Source of the DNA: Desulfovibrio sp. Dsv1
GTDB lineage: Bacteria > Desulfobacterota > Desulfovibrionia > Desulfovibrionales > Desulfovibrionaceae
Direction of reading: 5' to 3'
Assembly (NCBI GenBank): GCA_000403945.1
Contig: APFI01000058.1
Span: 1 to 42,677 of the forward strand
DNA: 42,677 nt
Positions 8,524 to 16,427 of the stretch are shown one piece after another. Positions within the stretch are counted from its first letter, which is position 1. Every line of letters begins with the position of its first letter. A model generated the notes under the pieces. It had not been told where the DNA came from. It saw only the letters and a list, made by a program, of their open reading frames with translations, and did not search any database. The translations under genes were made by a program, and so were the position numbers.

Positions 8524-9656
8524 GGCTTGCCTCCCATGGCGGGTTGATCCGCCGGAACCTGGGAGGCCGGGGCCGCCTGGCTGAACGGAATCCCCACGGA
8601 GCGCAGATAGTCGGCCAGGCTGGCGCTGACAATGGCCAGACTGGACTGGCGATAGGATTCGTCATCCAGTTTGATGAAGGTGTTGATGCCCACCACGTCG
8701 CCCTTGTCATTGACCAGCGGCCCGCCGCTGTTGCCCTGGGAAACCGTGGCCGTATGCACGATGAGCGGCGGCGCGCGTTGCAGGATGACGCTCACCGCGC
8801 CGTCGGTATAGACCACTTCCGGAGCGGCGCTGGCGCTGCCCTGAAGCATGGCCGCGAACTTGGGATCGTCAGCGGTGATCGCGCCGGGGAAACCCCAGGC
8901 GCTGACCCGTTCGGTGCGCTTGATGTCGGCGGCCAGCTTGAGCGGCGTGATCGGCGGCGCGCCCCGCACCTGCAGAACGGCGAAGTCGTGCCCGCCGGAT
9001 TGGGTCGTGCGCAGGACCGTGGCGGTGAGCAGGCCCTTGGTGCCCTTGTTGACGACAATGGCCTGACCGGCGTCGCCCACCACATGGGCGTTGGTGACGA
9101 TATAATCCGGCGCGACAAAAAAGCCCGAACCCATGGAAAGGCCTTCTTTTCTCTGGGCCAGTATCAGCACGGTTCCCTGTTCCAGAAGCTCGGCCACGCT
9201 GGTCGGCGGGGCGGCGGCCGCGCTTTGCGGGGTGAGCGGCGTCCGGACGGCGGGAGCTTCCGCCGCGTCGGCGGGGGACTGGCCTGGAGCCACGGGCAGC
9301 GGCGGCCAGACCACGCCGTCAGGAAGCGTTATTGTGTCCAGTTCCCGCTGGATGTCACAAGGTTCTTTTTTCAGCAGCAGGCGCAACCGTTGCAAAAAAG
9401 TCTCGCGGGCCTGGTTGTTTTGCCGGGCCTCGGCCGTCTGGCGCTCAAGGGACGCGCGTCGGGATTCCTCAGCCTGCCGTTCATTCCATGCCAGCCATGC
9501 CGCCAGCAGGAGCAGGCAGAAAAAAAGCGGCAGCCCCCAGAACCAGGGTCTTCGATACCAGGGAACCTCCTCGGGCGGCGGCTGGGATCCGGCGCTTCTC
9601 GCCGGGGGGGGCGCGCCGGTGGGGGAACCGGAAGAGGTTTTTTCGCCGTCTGTCAT
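8520..9656 (-). CDS. membrane-anchored trypsin-like (S1C) serine protease
   Basis: This 378-residue protein has a Pro-rich cytoplasmic start, one transmembrane helix at about residues 39-56, a helical segment, and a chymotrypsin-fold protease domain. The catalytic triad is visible: His191 in T-N-A-H-V-V, Asp224 in H-D-F-A-V-L and Ser310 in G-N-S-G-G-P. Unlike DegP/DegS it ends soon after the protease domain and I see no PDZ domain, so substrate choice must come from elsewhere, perhaps from complex partners. Orientation predicts a periplasmic active site. The ATG at 9656 has GGAG seven bases upstream; a TTG two codons earlier is less likely. It lies 95 bases after the lipoprotein gene and overlaps the SrfA-like gene by four bases, so it is part of the Srf operon. 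A role processing or regulating the Srf complex is inferred. Confidence 0.82.
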   Translation of the reverse strand: MTDGEKTSSGSPTGAPPPARSAGSQPPPEEVPWYRRPWFWGLPLFFCLLLLAAWLAWNERQAEESRRASLERQTAEARQNNQARETFLQRLRLLLKKEPCDIQRELDTITLPDGVVWPPLPVAPGQSPADAAEAPAVRTPLTPQSAAAAPPTSVAELLEQGTVLILAQRKEGLSMGSGFFVAPDYIVTNAHVVGDAGQAIVVNKGTKGLLTATVLRTTQSGGHDFAVLQVRGAPPITPLKLAADIKRTERVSAWGFPGAITADDPKFAAMLQGSASAAPEVVYTDGAVSVILQRAPPLIVHTATVSQGNSGGPLVNDKGDVVGINTFIKLDDESYRQSSLAIVSASLADYLRSVGIPFSQAAPASQVPADQPAMGGKP

Positions 9657-9677
9657 GCGCAAGCTCCGCTTTCACAC

Positions 9678-9691
9678 GCCCCGAACGGGGC
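9678..9691. repeat. short GC-rich palindrome between lipoprotein and protease genes
   Basis: A perfect 6-bp stem with a two-base centre (GCCCCGAACGGGGC) lies in the 95-base gap between the lipoprotein gene and the protease gene, 22 bases before the protease start. No T-run follows on the transcribed strand, so it is not a standard terminator. It could tune message stability or serve as a protein site; I have no further support. Confidence 0.4.
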
Positions 9692-9751
9692 AAACGCGGC
9701 CCGTCCCGCAAGCGGAAAGCAAAGCGGAGGCGGGCGCGCGGTTCAGAGCAT

Positions 9752-10573
9752 TCAGATCAAAAGGTTGTCCACAGTTTGTTGATAGGAGTTCAGGCGCGAA
9801 TCCACATCCTGGCGGGTGCTTTCCAGCTCCTCACGGGAAGTTTTCCACTGTTCGGCCTGGGCCGTGACCGTGCTCTGGCTTGATGCCTGTGTCGTTCGGG
9901 CGGCGCTGCGTCTGCCGCTTTTGCCCGCAGGGGCGCGCTTGGCGGAAGCCGGTTGGGCGGCGGTGTACTGTTCGGCCAGAGCCTGCTGGTATTCGCTGTC
10001 CTTCTGGGCCATGGTCATGGCGGTGCTGTCCAGAATAAAGGACGTCTCCTCCAGGCCGCTGCGTATTTCATTGTAACGGTTCTGGAAATCCATGCGGGAG
10101 ATCTGTCCGGCCTTAAACTGGTTAGCCGCCAGCTGAAACTGTTCGCCATAGCATCTGGATGCCACCTTGGCCGCGGCAGTGGCCCGGTTCATACTGGCCG
10201 CCTCTGAGCCCAGCTGGCGGGAATAGGCTTGCAGGTAGGCTGCGTTGCGGTCCCGCGCCTGGGATTTGCCGTAGATATTGCCGGCCACCGCGCCGGAGAC
10301 GCCGCCCACGGCCGCGCCAGCCACCGCGCCTTCCACCTTGCCGGTGGCAAGGCCGCCGATCAGCGCGCCGAGCAGGACGCCGCCCGCAGCACCCACAGCG
10401 GTGCTGGTGCCGGTGCTGTTTTCATCCTGCCGCAGTTGGGCCACAGGCTGGTAGCACTGCGGGTAATGATTGACCCTGGTCTTCTGTGCGCCGTATTTGC
10501 TGGTGCATCCGCCGAACAGCAGGCAGCCCGCCAGGAGCAGCGCCAGGCCCGGAAGGAAAAAACGATGTCGCAT
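9752..10573 (-). CDS. glycine-zipper lipoprotein
   Basis: This 273-residue protein is the first gene of the Srf operon. A signal peptide is followed by two possible lipoboxes, L-L-A-G-C ending at Cys17 and L-F-G-G-C ending at Cys23; Cys23 followed by Thr-Ser looks the more natural lipidation site. Residues about 59-100 form a glycine-zipper membrane-inserting segment with repeated G-x-x-x-G spacing. The rest is helical and Ala/Gln-rich, with a basic low-complexity stretch at about 211-235 and a C-terminal helix. The ATG at 10573 has GAGGAGG upstream. Glycine-zipper lipoproteins often sit in the outer membrane and can oligomerise; here it may provide the outer-membrane end of the complex. A sigma-70-like promoter lies just upstream. 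Confidence 0.8.
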   Translation of the reverse strand: MRHRFFLPGLALLLAGCLLFGGCTSKYGAQKTRVNHYPQCYQPVAQLRQDENSTGTSTAVGAAGGVLLGALIGGLATGKVEGAVAGAAVGGVSGAVAGNIYGKSQARDRNAAYLQAYSRQLGSEAASMNRATAAAKVASRCYGEQFQLAANQFKAGQISRMDFQNRYNEIRSGLEETSFILDSTAMTMAQKDSEYQQALAEQYTAAQPASAKRAPAGKSGRRSAARTTQASSQSTVTAQAEQWKTSREELESTRQDVDSRLNSYQQTVDNLLI

Positions 10574-10620
10574 GGAACTGCCTCCTCGGATACGGTTATG
10601 AAATCTCCACGTATTTTTTC

Positions 10621-10650
10621 ATTTTAGTGCAAAGCAATGGCAAACGGCAA
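10621..10650 (-). promoter_or_regulatory. putative promoter of the Srf operon
   Basis: On the minus strand TTGCCG (10650-10645) and TAAAAT (10626-10621) are separated by 18 bases. The -10 matches consensus at five of six positions and the -35 at four. It lies 48 bases before the lipoprotein start codon and would drive the whole minus-strand operon. Confidence 0.5.
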
Positions 10651-10729
10651 GCGGCAATCCGCCGCCGGGTTGCACTGTCGTATTCCCGTGCCTCACGTTC
10701 GGCATTTTGTCCGGCGGAGCGCCCCGGAT

Positions 10730-10758
10730 TTGCTTTTAACGTCTCCATGCGCTACAAG
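10730..10758 (+). promoter_or_regulatory. possible promoter of the TRAP operon
   Basis: TTGCTT (10730-10735) and TACAAG (10753-10758) are spaced by 17 bases, about 100 bases before the receptor gene. Both boxes are weak matches. The remaining gap between the divergent operons (10574-10859) shows no other gene or clear operator. Confidence 0.3.
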
Positions 10759-10859
10759 GAAAAGAGTTTCCACTGGTTTTATGCCCGTGACGCACGGCGG
10801 ACGCATCAGGTGCGCCCTGTTCTTCTGACGGGCCAACCCTGTTGAAGGAGTATCCCCAG

Positions 10860-11810
10860 ATGAAAAAATTTTTCAGCCTTATTCTGGCCGGTGCCTTGAT
10901 TCTGGCCGCAGCCACGGCTTTTGCCGACGCCAAACGGCTGACTCTGGCCACCGGCGGCACCTCCGGAGTTTATTTTCCCCTGGGCGGAGCCATTGGCCAG
11001 GTGCTCACCACCAAAAGCAACGGCGCGCTGTCCATCACTGCCCAGGCCACGGGCGCTTCGGGCGAAAACATGCGCCTGGTGGAAGCCGGAGATGTGGATT
11101 TTGCCATTGTGCAGAATGACGTGGCCGACGCGGCCTTTAACGGCAAGGCCCCCTTCCGCACCAAGTTGGGGGATGTGCGCGCCATCGCCCGCCTGTATCC
11201 CGAATATCTGCATGTGGTGGCCAGTAAGGACAGCGGCGTGGCTAAGCTGGAGGACTTCAAGGGTAAGAAGGTTTCCGTGGGCGCGCGCGGCAGCGGCAAT
11301 GAAGTGAACTGCCGTCAGCTCTTCGGTTTTTACGGCCTGAATTATAAAAATCTGGAACCCATCTTTCTGCCTTACGGTGAAACCGCCGACCAGTTCAAGG
11401 ACCGCCAGCTGGACGGTTTTGTCTTCACCATTGGTACGCCGAATCCCGCCATTCAGGATATCACCACGGCGCAGGAAGTGGTTTTTGTGCCCTTGGACGG
11501 CGTCAAGGCTGATGAAATCGTGGCCAAGTTCCCCTATCTGGTGAAGGACGCCATTCCGGCCAAGACCTACAAGGGCCAGGAAAAGGACGTGCCCACGCTT
11601 TCGGTGCAGGCCATTCTGGTGGGCAGCAAAAATATGCCCGACGACGTGGTCTACACCCTGACCAAGACCCTGTTTGAAAGCCTGGATGATGTGGCCAAGG
11701 CGCACAACAAGGGCGCGGAAATTTCTCTCCAGCACGCCGCCGACGGCGTGACCATTCCCTTCCACCCCGGCGCGGCCAAATATCTCAAGGAAAAAGGCGC
11801 GTTGAAGTAA
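10860..11810 (+). CDS. TAXI-family TRAP transporter solute receptor
   Basis: This 316-residue periplasmic binding protein has a classic signal peptide (Lys-Lys start, hydrophobic core, A-F-A-D-A cleavage region). The mature N-terminus reads L-T-L-A-T-G-G-T-S-G-V-Y-F-P-L-G, the hallmark of TAXI (TRAP-associated extracytoplasmic immunogenic) receptors. These bind organic acids such as glutamate or alpha-keto acids and deliver them to the TRAP permease. The chosen ATG at 10860 follows GAAGGAG by nine bases; an earlier in-frame start at 10842 has no such site. It heads an operon with the DUF1850 gene and the fused permease. An 18-bp stem-loop just downstream could favour its expression over that of the permease. 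Ligand cannot be told from sequence. Confidence 0.92.
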   Translation: MKKFFSLILAGALILAAATAFADAKRLTLATGGTSGVYFPLGGAIGQVLTTKSNGALSITAQATGASGENMRLVEAGDVDFAIVQNDVADAAFNGKAPFRTKLGDVRAIARLYPEYLHVVASKDSGVAKLEDFKGKKVSVGARGSGNEVNCRQLFGFYGLNYKNLEPIFLPYGETADQFKDRQLDGFVFTIGTPNPAIQDITTAQEVVFVPLDGVKADEIVAKFPYLVKDAIPAKTYKGQEKDVPTLSVQAILVGSKNMPDDVVYTLTKTLFESLDDVAKAHNKGAEISLQHAADGVTIPFHPGAAKYLKEKGALK

Positions 11811-11850
11811 AATACTGTGGGCGAGGGGCCTTTTCCCCGTCGCGTTTCAG

Positions 11851-11895
11851 GCAATGCGGTCCGGGCGGGGAGGATTTCCGCCCGGACCGCATTGC
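11851..11895 (+). repeat. 18-bp perfect stem-loop in TRAP operon
   Basis: Arms 11851-11868 and 11878-11895 are perfectly complementary over 18 bp, mostly G/C, around a nine-base loop (GGAGGATTT). It sits 40 bases after the receptor stop codon and just before the DUF1850 start. No T-run follows, so it is not a full terminator. In binding-protein transporter operons such intercistronic stems often protect the upstream message from 3' exonucleases, giving more receptor than permease; that role is inferred here. Confidence 0.8.
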
Positions 11896-11903
11896 GGGCG
11901 GAA

Positions 11904-12488
11904 ATGGGCATGCTGAAAGATTTTATGTACATGCCGGCGGGGTTGCTGTGCCTCTGCATTCTGTTCTGGGCGGGAACGGCGCGCGCTGCTTCTCCTGAAG
12001 CGCCGGACGGACCCGCCGGACGGGGGAACATGGACGGCCGACTGGTGCTGAAAAATGCCGACGGCGTGGTGTTGTTTTCCTGCCCGGCCCGTGATGGGCT
12101 AGCCTTCGGCATCCGTTATATCCATTCCGTGGCCAAAAGTCCGGTGGAAGACTGGTTTCGCGTCAGCCGGGGCATGATTTTTCTGGAAAAAACGGTTTAT
12201 CAGGATTTTGGGGCGGGCCTGCCGCACAATCCCGGACCGGGACAGACCATGTCCACCGGCGACGGGCACATTGTGATCAGCGGCTACCATAAGACGCTGC
12301 CTTTTTTTGATGTGCGAGTGGGGCGCATTGCGCGGCATACGTTGCTTTTGCCGCGTGAAGGCGCGACTGACGGGGATTCGGCGCAAGGAAATGCGCGTGA
12401 AATTCCTCTGGCCACGCTGTCGCCGCCGGGCAGCGCCGTCACCTTTACGCTGGCGTCGCGTGTCCGCACGGATGCGGCGGCCCGTTGA
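11904..12488 (+). CDS. DUF1850 domain protein of TRAP-TAXI operon
   Basis: This protein of about 194 residues has a signal-peptide-like start (hydrophobic L-L-C-L-C-I-L-F-W-A-G, then A-R-A) and a DUF1850 core containing I-R-Y-I-H-S-V-A-K-S-P-V-E-D-W. DUF1850 genes are typically placed between TAXI receptor and permease genes, as here, so a role in this transporter is likely, though its biochemical job is not known to me. The start is uncertain: ATGs at 11904, 11910, 11925 and 11931 all precede the signal peptide core and none has a strong ribosome site. The longer frame from 11817 would read through the stem-loop and is unlikely. The gene ends 59 bases before the permease start. Confidence 0.75.
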   Translation: MGMLKDFMYMPAGLLCLCILFWAGTARAASPEAPDGPAGRGNMDGRLVLKNADGVVLFSCPARDGLAFGIRYIHSVAKSPVEDWFRVSRGMIFLEKTVYQDFGAGLPHNPGPGQTMSTGDGHIVISGYHKTLPFFDVRVGRIARHTLLLPREGATDGDSAQGNAREIPLATLSPPGSAVTFTLASRVRTDAAAR

Positions 12489-12547
12489 ACGGGTCGGAGC
12501 AAAGCGCGCCGAGCATATGACAACATTTAGTTTTGAGGCAGGTAGGG

Positions 12548-14653
12548 ATGAGTCACAAAGAGCGGATGAAAGTTATTGAACAGGAGGGATCTGGCGGTTT
12601 TGCCCTGGAAGATGTGGAAAAGCTGGATTCCGCGACGGTCGAAAAGGTGCAGGGCACAGTCGACGTCTCAGAAATCGTGGCCAAGTACGATAAGGAATCG
12701 GACTACCGAATATTCAAAGGCTGGCTGGAAGTTTTCATCCGTGTGGTCTGCATCGCCTTTTCGGGCTTTCATCTTTTCACGGCGGCCACCGGCGCGTATC
12801 CGCCGCAAATCCAGCGGGCCGTGCACTTGGGCTTTGTGCTCGTGCTGATTTACCTGCTCTATCCGGCGCGGGCCACGGGCAGCAAACATAAGCTCGCCTG
12901 GTACGACGTGCTGCCGGCCGCCGCCGGAGCTGCTGTCTGCGGCTACATCGTCTGGAATTACGATGTGATCGTACTGGATGCCGGGCCGCCCACCGAAATG
13001 GATTTCTTTTTCGGTTGCGCCGCCATTCTGCTGGTGCTGGAAGCGACGCGGCGCATCGTGGGTCTGCCCATCACCTTGGTGGCCATCTGTTTTCTGCTCT
13101 ACGCAAAATTCGGCAATCTGATTCCGGGCATGATGGGACACCCCGGCTTCTCGCTCAAGCGCATCGTGGGCCATATGTATCTGACCACGGAAGGCCTGTT
13201 CGGCATGCCGCTGGGCGTTTCGGCTTCCTTTGTCTTTCTGTTCATTTTGTTCGGCGCGTTTCTGCACAGCACGGGTCTGGGCAAGTTTTTCATTGACCTG
13301 GCCCTGGCCGCAGCCGGCCGCTTTGCGGGCGGTCCGGCCAAGGTGGCCGTGTTGGCCAGCGGTTTTTTCGGCACCATTTCCGGATCCTCCGTGGCCAATA
13401 CCGTGTCCACCGGCACCTTCACCATCCCCCTGATGAAGAGCGTGGGTTACCGGGGGGCTTTTGCCGGAGCGGTGGAAGCCGCCTCTTCCACAGGCGGTCA
13501 GATCATGCCCCCGATCATGGGCGCGGCGGCCTTCATCATGGCGCAGTTTCTGGGCGTGGGTTATGCGGAAATCGCCAAGGCCGCGCTGATTCCGGCCTTG
13601 CTGTACTATCTGGCTGTGGGTTTTATGGTCCACATGGAAGCCAAGCGCTTGAGCCTCAAGGGCATTCCCAAGGAACGTCTGCCGCGCGCCTGGTTCGTGC
13701 TGCGCCAGGGCGGTTATCTGCTCATCCCCATTTTCGTGCTCATTTATCTGCTCATTCAGGGGTACACGCCGCTCAAGTCGGCCTATTACTGCATCCTGGC
13801 CACAGTGGTCATCTCTCTGGTGGCCAACAACTGGAAGGCCTGGGCCGGAGCAGACTCCAGCGGCATGCCAGTCGGGCGCTTGCTTGCCTCGTGCAATCGC
13901 CTGGCTCTCAAGGACGTTCTTCTGGCCATGGAAAACGGCGGCCGTCTGGCCCTGGGCGTCGCCGCAGCCTGTGCCTGCACGGGTTTTGTCATCGGCGTGG
14001 TCACCCTGACCGGCGTGGGCCTTAAGCTGGCCAACGCCATCCTGACCCTTTCCGTCGGAAGCTTCACCCTGACGCTGTTCTTCACCATGCTGGCTTCCAT
14101 TGTACTGGGCATGGGGCTGCCCACCACCGCCAAGTACATCGTGCTGGCCACCATCGCGGCCCCGGCCATCCAGACTTTTCACGTTCCCCAACTGGCCGCG
14201 CATCTCTTCATCATGTACTTCGGCATTCTGGCCGACCTGACTCCGCCGGTGGCCCTGGCCGCTTACGCGGCGGCGGGCATTGCCAGATCGGAGCCCAACG
14301 CCACAGGTTTCATGGCCGTCAAGCTGGCGCTGGCTGGCTTTTTGATCCCCTACATATTCTGCTACAATCCGGGCCTGCTGATGATCGGCGCCAGCAACAT
14401 GGAAATCGTCTTCATCATCGGCACCGCTGCTGTGGGCATTGCTTCGCTTTCTTTCGCCAGTGTGGGCTACTGGTTGCGCGATCTCTTCCTTTGGGAACGC
14501 ATGCTGCTGATTGGCGCGGCCATTACTCTGATCACGCCGGGTCTGGTCACGGACATTGTTGGACTCAGCCTGATGACGTCGATCTATGTGCTGCAGAAAA
14601 TTTTCAAGGAAGGCCCCAAGCGGCCGCTTACGGCCGAGCCGAGCGCGGCGTAG
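12548..14653 (+). CDS. TRAP transporter permease, fused 4TM-12TM (TAXI type)
   Basis: This 701-residue inner-membrane protein is the permease of the TAXI-TRAP system, in which the small DctQ-like and large DctM-like subunits are fused. About 50 hydrophilic residues are followed by the first helices at roughly 60-160. The large-subunit core contains G-T-I-S-G-S-S-V-A-N, then S-S-T-G-G-Q-I-M-P-P-I-M-G and later G-M-G-L-P-T-T-A-K-Y, all family hallmarks. Transport is driven by an ion gradient, usually sodium. The ATG at 12548 lies nine bases after GAGG; a TTG at 12533 is a less likely start. It ends 39 bases before a strong bidirectional terminator, closing the three-gene operon. Confidence 0.93.
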   Translation: MSHKERMKVIEQEGSGGFALEDVEKLDSATVEKVQGTVDVSEIVAKYDKESDYRIFKGWLEVFIRVVCIAFSGFHLFTAATGAYPPQIQRAVHLGFVLVLIYLLYPARATGSKHKLAWYDVLPAAAGAAVCGYIVWNYDVIVLDAGPPTEMDFFFGCAAILLVLEATRRIVGLPITLVAICFLLYAKFGNLIPGMMGHPGFSLKRIVGHMYLTTEGLFGMPLGVSASFVFLFILFGAFLHSTGLGKFFIDLALAAAGRFAGGPAKVAVLASGFFGTISGSSVANTVSTGTFTIPLMKSVGYRGAFAGAVEAASSTGGQIMPPIMGAAAFIMAQFLGVGYAEIAKAALIPALLYYLAVGFMVHMEAKRLSLKGIPKERLPRAWFVLRQGGYLLIPIFVLIYLLIQGYTPLKSAYYCILATVVISLVANNWKAWAGADSSGMPVGRLLASCNRLALKDVLLAMENGGRLALGVAAACACTGFVIGVVTLTGVGLKLANAILTLSVGSFTLTLFFTMLASIVLGMGLPTTAKYIVLATIAAPAIQTFHVPQLAAHLFIMYFGILADLTPPVALAAYAAAGIARSEPNATGFMAVKLALAGFLIPYIFCYNPGLLMIGASNMEIVFIIGTAAVGIASLSFASVGYWLRDLFLWERMLLIGAAITLITPGLVTDIVGLSLMTSIYVLQKIFKEGPKRPLTAEPSAA

Positions 14654-14692
14654 AGCTTCTCGAAATAACCGCCCAACAGGTGCACAGGACAG

Positions 14693-14728
14693 AAAAGGCC
14701 GGGGCATAGTGATGCTCCCCGGCCTTTT
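14693..14728. terminator. bidirectional intrinsic terminator
   Basis: A 12-bp perfect stem, AAAAGGCCGGGG paired with CCCCGGCCTTTT, around a 12-base loop. It ends in a T-run on both strands, so it can stop both the plus-strand TRAP operon and the convergent minus-strand symporter transcript. Confidence 0.92.
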
Positions 14729-14760
14729 CATTCGTATACCTGTTTGTGCGGGGCGAAAAT

Positions 14761-16206
14761 TCAGGCGTTGGCCATCGGCCAGAATGAGGAAGCCTTGCGT
14801 CCTTCCTTGTCCAGAGCCCAGCCCAGTAGCCAGCCCGCCAGAGAAAAGGCGAAGCCTACAAAGAAGGGAGGAATCAGCGCGGCGTGCTTCCAAAGCGGCG
14901 GCACCAGCGCAACACTCTTGTGCGCCAGCAGATACCAAAGCATGCAGCTTGCAAAGCCCGCCACGCAGCTTGTCCACGCGGCCAGGGAACTGCGTTGGCC
15001 GAAACGCACAAGCGCCACATAGGGCACCAGCACTGTGGCTCCCACTATGCTCCAGCTTGTGGTGCAGAGCAGGGCGATAAGCTGGCCCTTGATCTGGGCG
15101 CAGCCGCCGGAAAGCAGCACACAGAAGGCGATGCCCAGCAGCCACATGGGGCGCGAAGCCTTGCGTCCCGGCAGATCTTCTGCAATGGCCGAGACGGCGA
15201 TATGGAAAATGGCCGTGGCCGTGGACAGAGAGGCTGACACAATGGCCAGCACAAAGATTTGCAGGCCCACGTTGGGCAGCAGCATTTTGACCAGGGTGGG
15301 CATCACGTCATCCGGCGACGCTACTTCCGGCAGGATCAAACGGGAAAGTGAAGCCACGAAATAGGCTCCGCCCACCAGCACAGTGAGCACCAGTATGGCC
15401 AGAGGGGTAATACGGTTAACCTGCTTTGCCGAGTTCAGGGCGAAATGGCGTTGAATCATCTGCGGCTGGGCCCAGACGGCGATGGAGGTCACTACGACCA
15501 GGGAGATGATGAACCAGCCCTGCTCGCCACTGGAGAGGGCCAGAAAGCCTTCATTGGCCTTGACCGTGGGGGCCAGTTGGGCCAGATCGGCAATGCCCTG
15601 GAGGGGGCCGCCCACTTTGCTGAATACGGCACAGACCAGCATGCAGATGCCCACCAACATCACGAAACCCTGCATGGCCTCGGTATAAAGCACGCCGCGC
15701 AAGCCTCCCACAAAAACGGCGAAGCCCACCAGCAGGGTCACCAGCCAGATCAGCGACCAGACCGGCAGCGGCAAAATCTGGGCCAGCAACAGGGCCGCGC
15801 CCTTGATGACCGCCGAAGCATAGACCCCAAGAAACACCGCGAAAAGCAGGGCCAGGGCCTTGCCCAGAAGAGGGCTTTTGTGTCCTTTGGCCAGCAGTTG
15901 AGTGGGGGTGCGGGCCTGGAGATTGCGTTGGCAGAGTCGGGTGGACCAGGCCAGAAAGCGGTAAACGATCCAGGTGCCCAGCCAGACGTTGCCGGCTGCC
16001 ACCAGAAGCATTTGCAGACCGTAGACATAGGCCAGCCCGCCGAAGCCCACTAGGGCCACGGCTGAAATATAGGTTGCCACATAGGCGAAGGCCTGAATGC
16101 CGAAACCCACTCGGCCCGTGGTCAGAGCGTCATGCCCCTGGCCCTTGCGGGCCAGCCAGACGAAAACGGCGATGTAGGCGATCCAGATCAGGGCATCGAG
16201 CGGCAT
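14761..16206 (-). CDS. sodium:solute symporter (SSS family)
   Basis: This 481-residue protein is a multi-pass inner-membrane transporter of the SSS/PutP-PanF type, with about 12-13 hydrophobic segments along its length. The stretch around S-A-S-L-S-T-A-T-A-I-F fits the transmembrane-8 Ser/Thr sodium-site region of the LeuT-fold symporters. Its start lies two bases after the stop of a 40-residue membrane protein, so both are probably made together. The 5' leader encodes a Phe/Tyr-rich leader peptide followed by an intrinsic terminator, which suggests the substrate may be an aromatic amino acid or related compound; that is an inference from regulation, not from the transporter sequence. It ends 33 bases from the shared terminator. 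Confidence 0.9.
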   Translation of the reverse strand: MPLDALIWIAYIAVFVWLARKGQGHDALTTGRVGFGIQAFAYVATYISAVALVGFGGLAYVYGLQMLLVAAGNVWLGTWIVYRFLAWSTRLCQRNLQARTPTQLLAKGHKSPLLGKALALLFAVFLGVYASAVIKGAALLLAQILPLPVWSLIWLVTLLVGFAVFVGGLRGVLYTEAMQGFVMLVGICMLVCAVFSKVGGPLQGIADLAQLAPTVKANEGFLALSSGEQGWFIISLVVVTSIAVWAQPQMIQRHFALNSAKQVNRITPLAILVLTVLVGGAYFVASLSRLILPEVASPDDVMPTLVKMLLPNVGLQIFVLAIVSASLSTATAIFHIAVSAIAEDLPGRKASRPMWLLGIAFCVLLSGGCAQIKGQLIALLCTTSWSIVGATVLVPYVALVRFGQRSSLAAWTSCVAGFASCMLWYLLAHKSVALVPPLWKHAALIPPFFVGFAFSLAGWLLGWALDKEGRKASSFWPMANA

Positions 16207-16208
16207 GG

Positions 16209-16331
16209 TCAGCTCCGGCGACGGGCCTGACGCCCTAGGCCGACCAGGGACAGCAGGAGCGAGCCGGCCAGGGACAGTATGGCTATACGCACGGCTGTGT
16301 CGGTTAGCAAAAGAGTGGAAAAAGTATCCAT
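16209..16331 (-). CDS. 40-residue symporter accessory membrane protein
   Basis: A short minus-strand gene with an excellent AAGGAGG site starts at ATG 16331 and ends with TGA two bases before the symporter ATG. The 40-residue product has a short N-terminal segment, one transmembrane helix (about residues 14-32, rich in Leu/Ala/Ile) and a basic R-Q-A-R-R-R-S tail, which predicts the C-terminus in the cytoplasm. I recall small single-helix proteins annotated as symporter accessory proteins in this position in related genomes; placement and tight coupling support that. It could be needed for assembly or stability of the symporter. Confidence 0.75.
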   Translation of the reverse strand: MDTFSTLLLTDTAVRIAILSLAGSLLLSLVGLGRQARRRS

Positions 16332-16349
16332 AGAGCCTCCTTCTGGCAT

Positions 16350-16379
16350 AAAAAAACCGCCGATCCCTGGATCGGCGGT
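16350..16379 (-). terminator. attenuator terminator in symporter leader
   Basis: A 10-bp perfect stem (16379-16370 with 16365-16356) and four-base loop are followed on the minus strand by seven T residues. It lies after the leader peptide and before the accessory gene, with its T-run ending 18 bases ahead of the start codon, so it would stop transcription before the operon. A leader segment at 16423-16413 (GGTTCGGTTGT) can pair with the 5' arm of the terminator over 9 of 11 positions counting one G-U pair, forming a possible antiterminator. Confidence 0.85.
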
Positions 16380-16427
16380 ATACCCCATGTTTGCCGTCTT
16401 AAAAAAGGCGACACAACCGAACCTGGG

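Noticed and set aside
9657..9751. Terminator separating the lipoprotein gene from the rest of the Srf operon
   Set aside because: The palindrome at 9678-9691 has only a 6-bp stem and no T-run, so the genes are probably cotranscribed.
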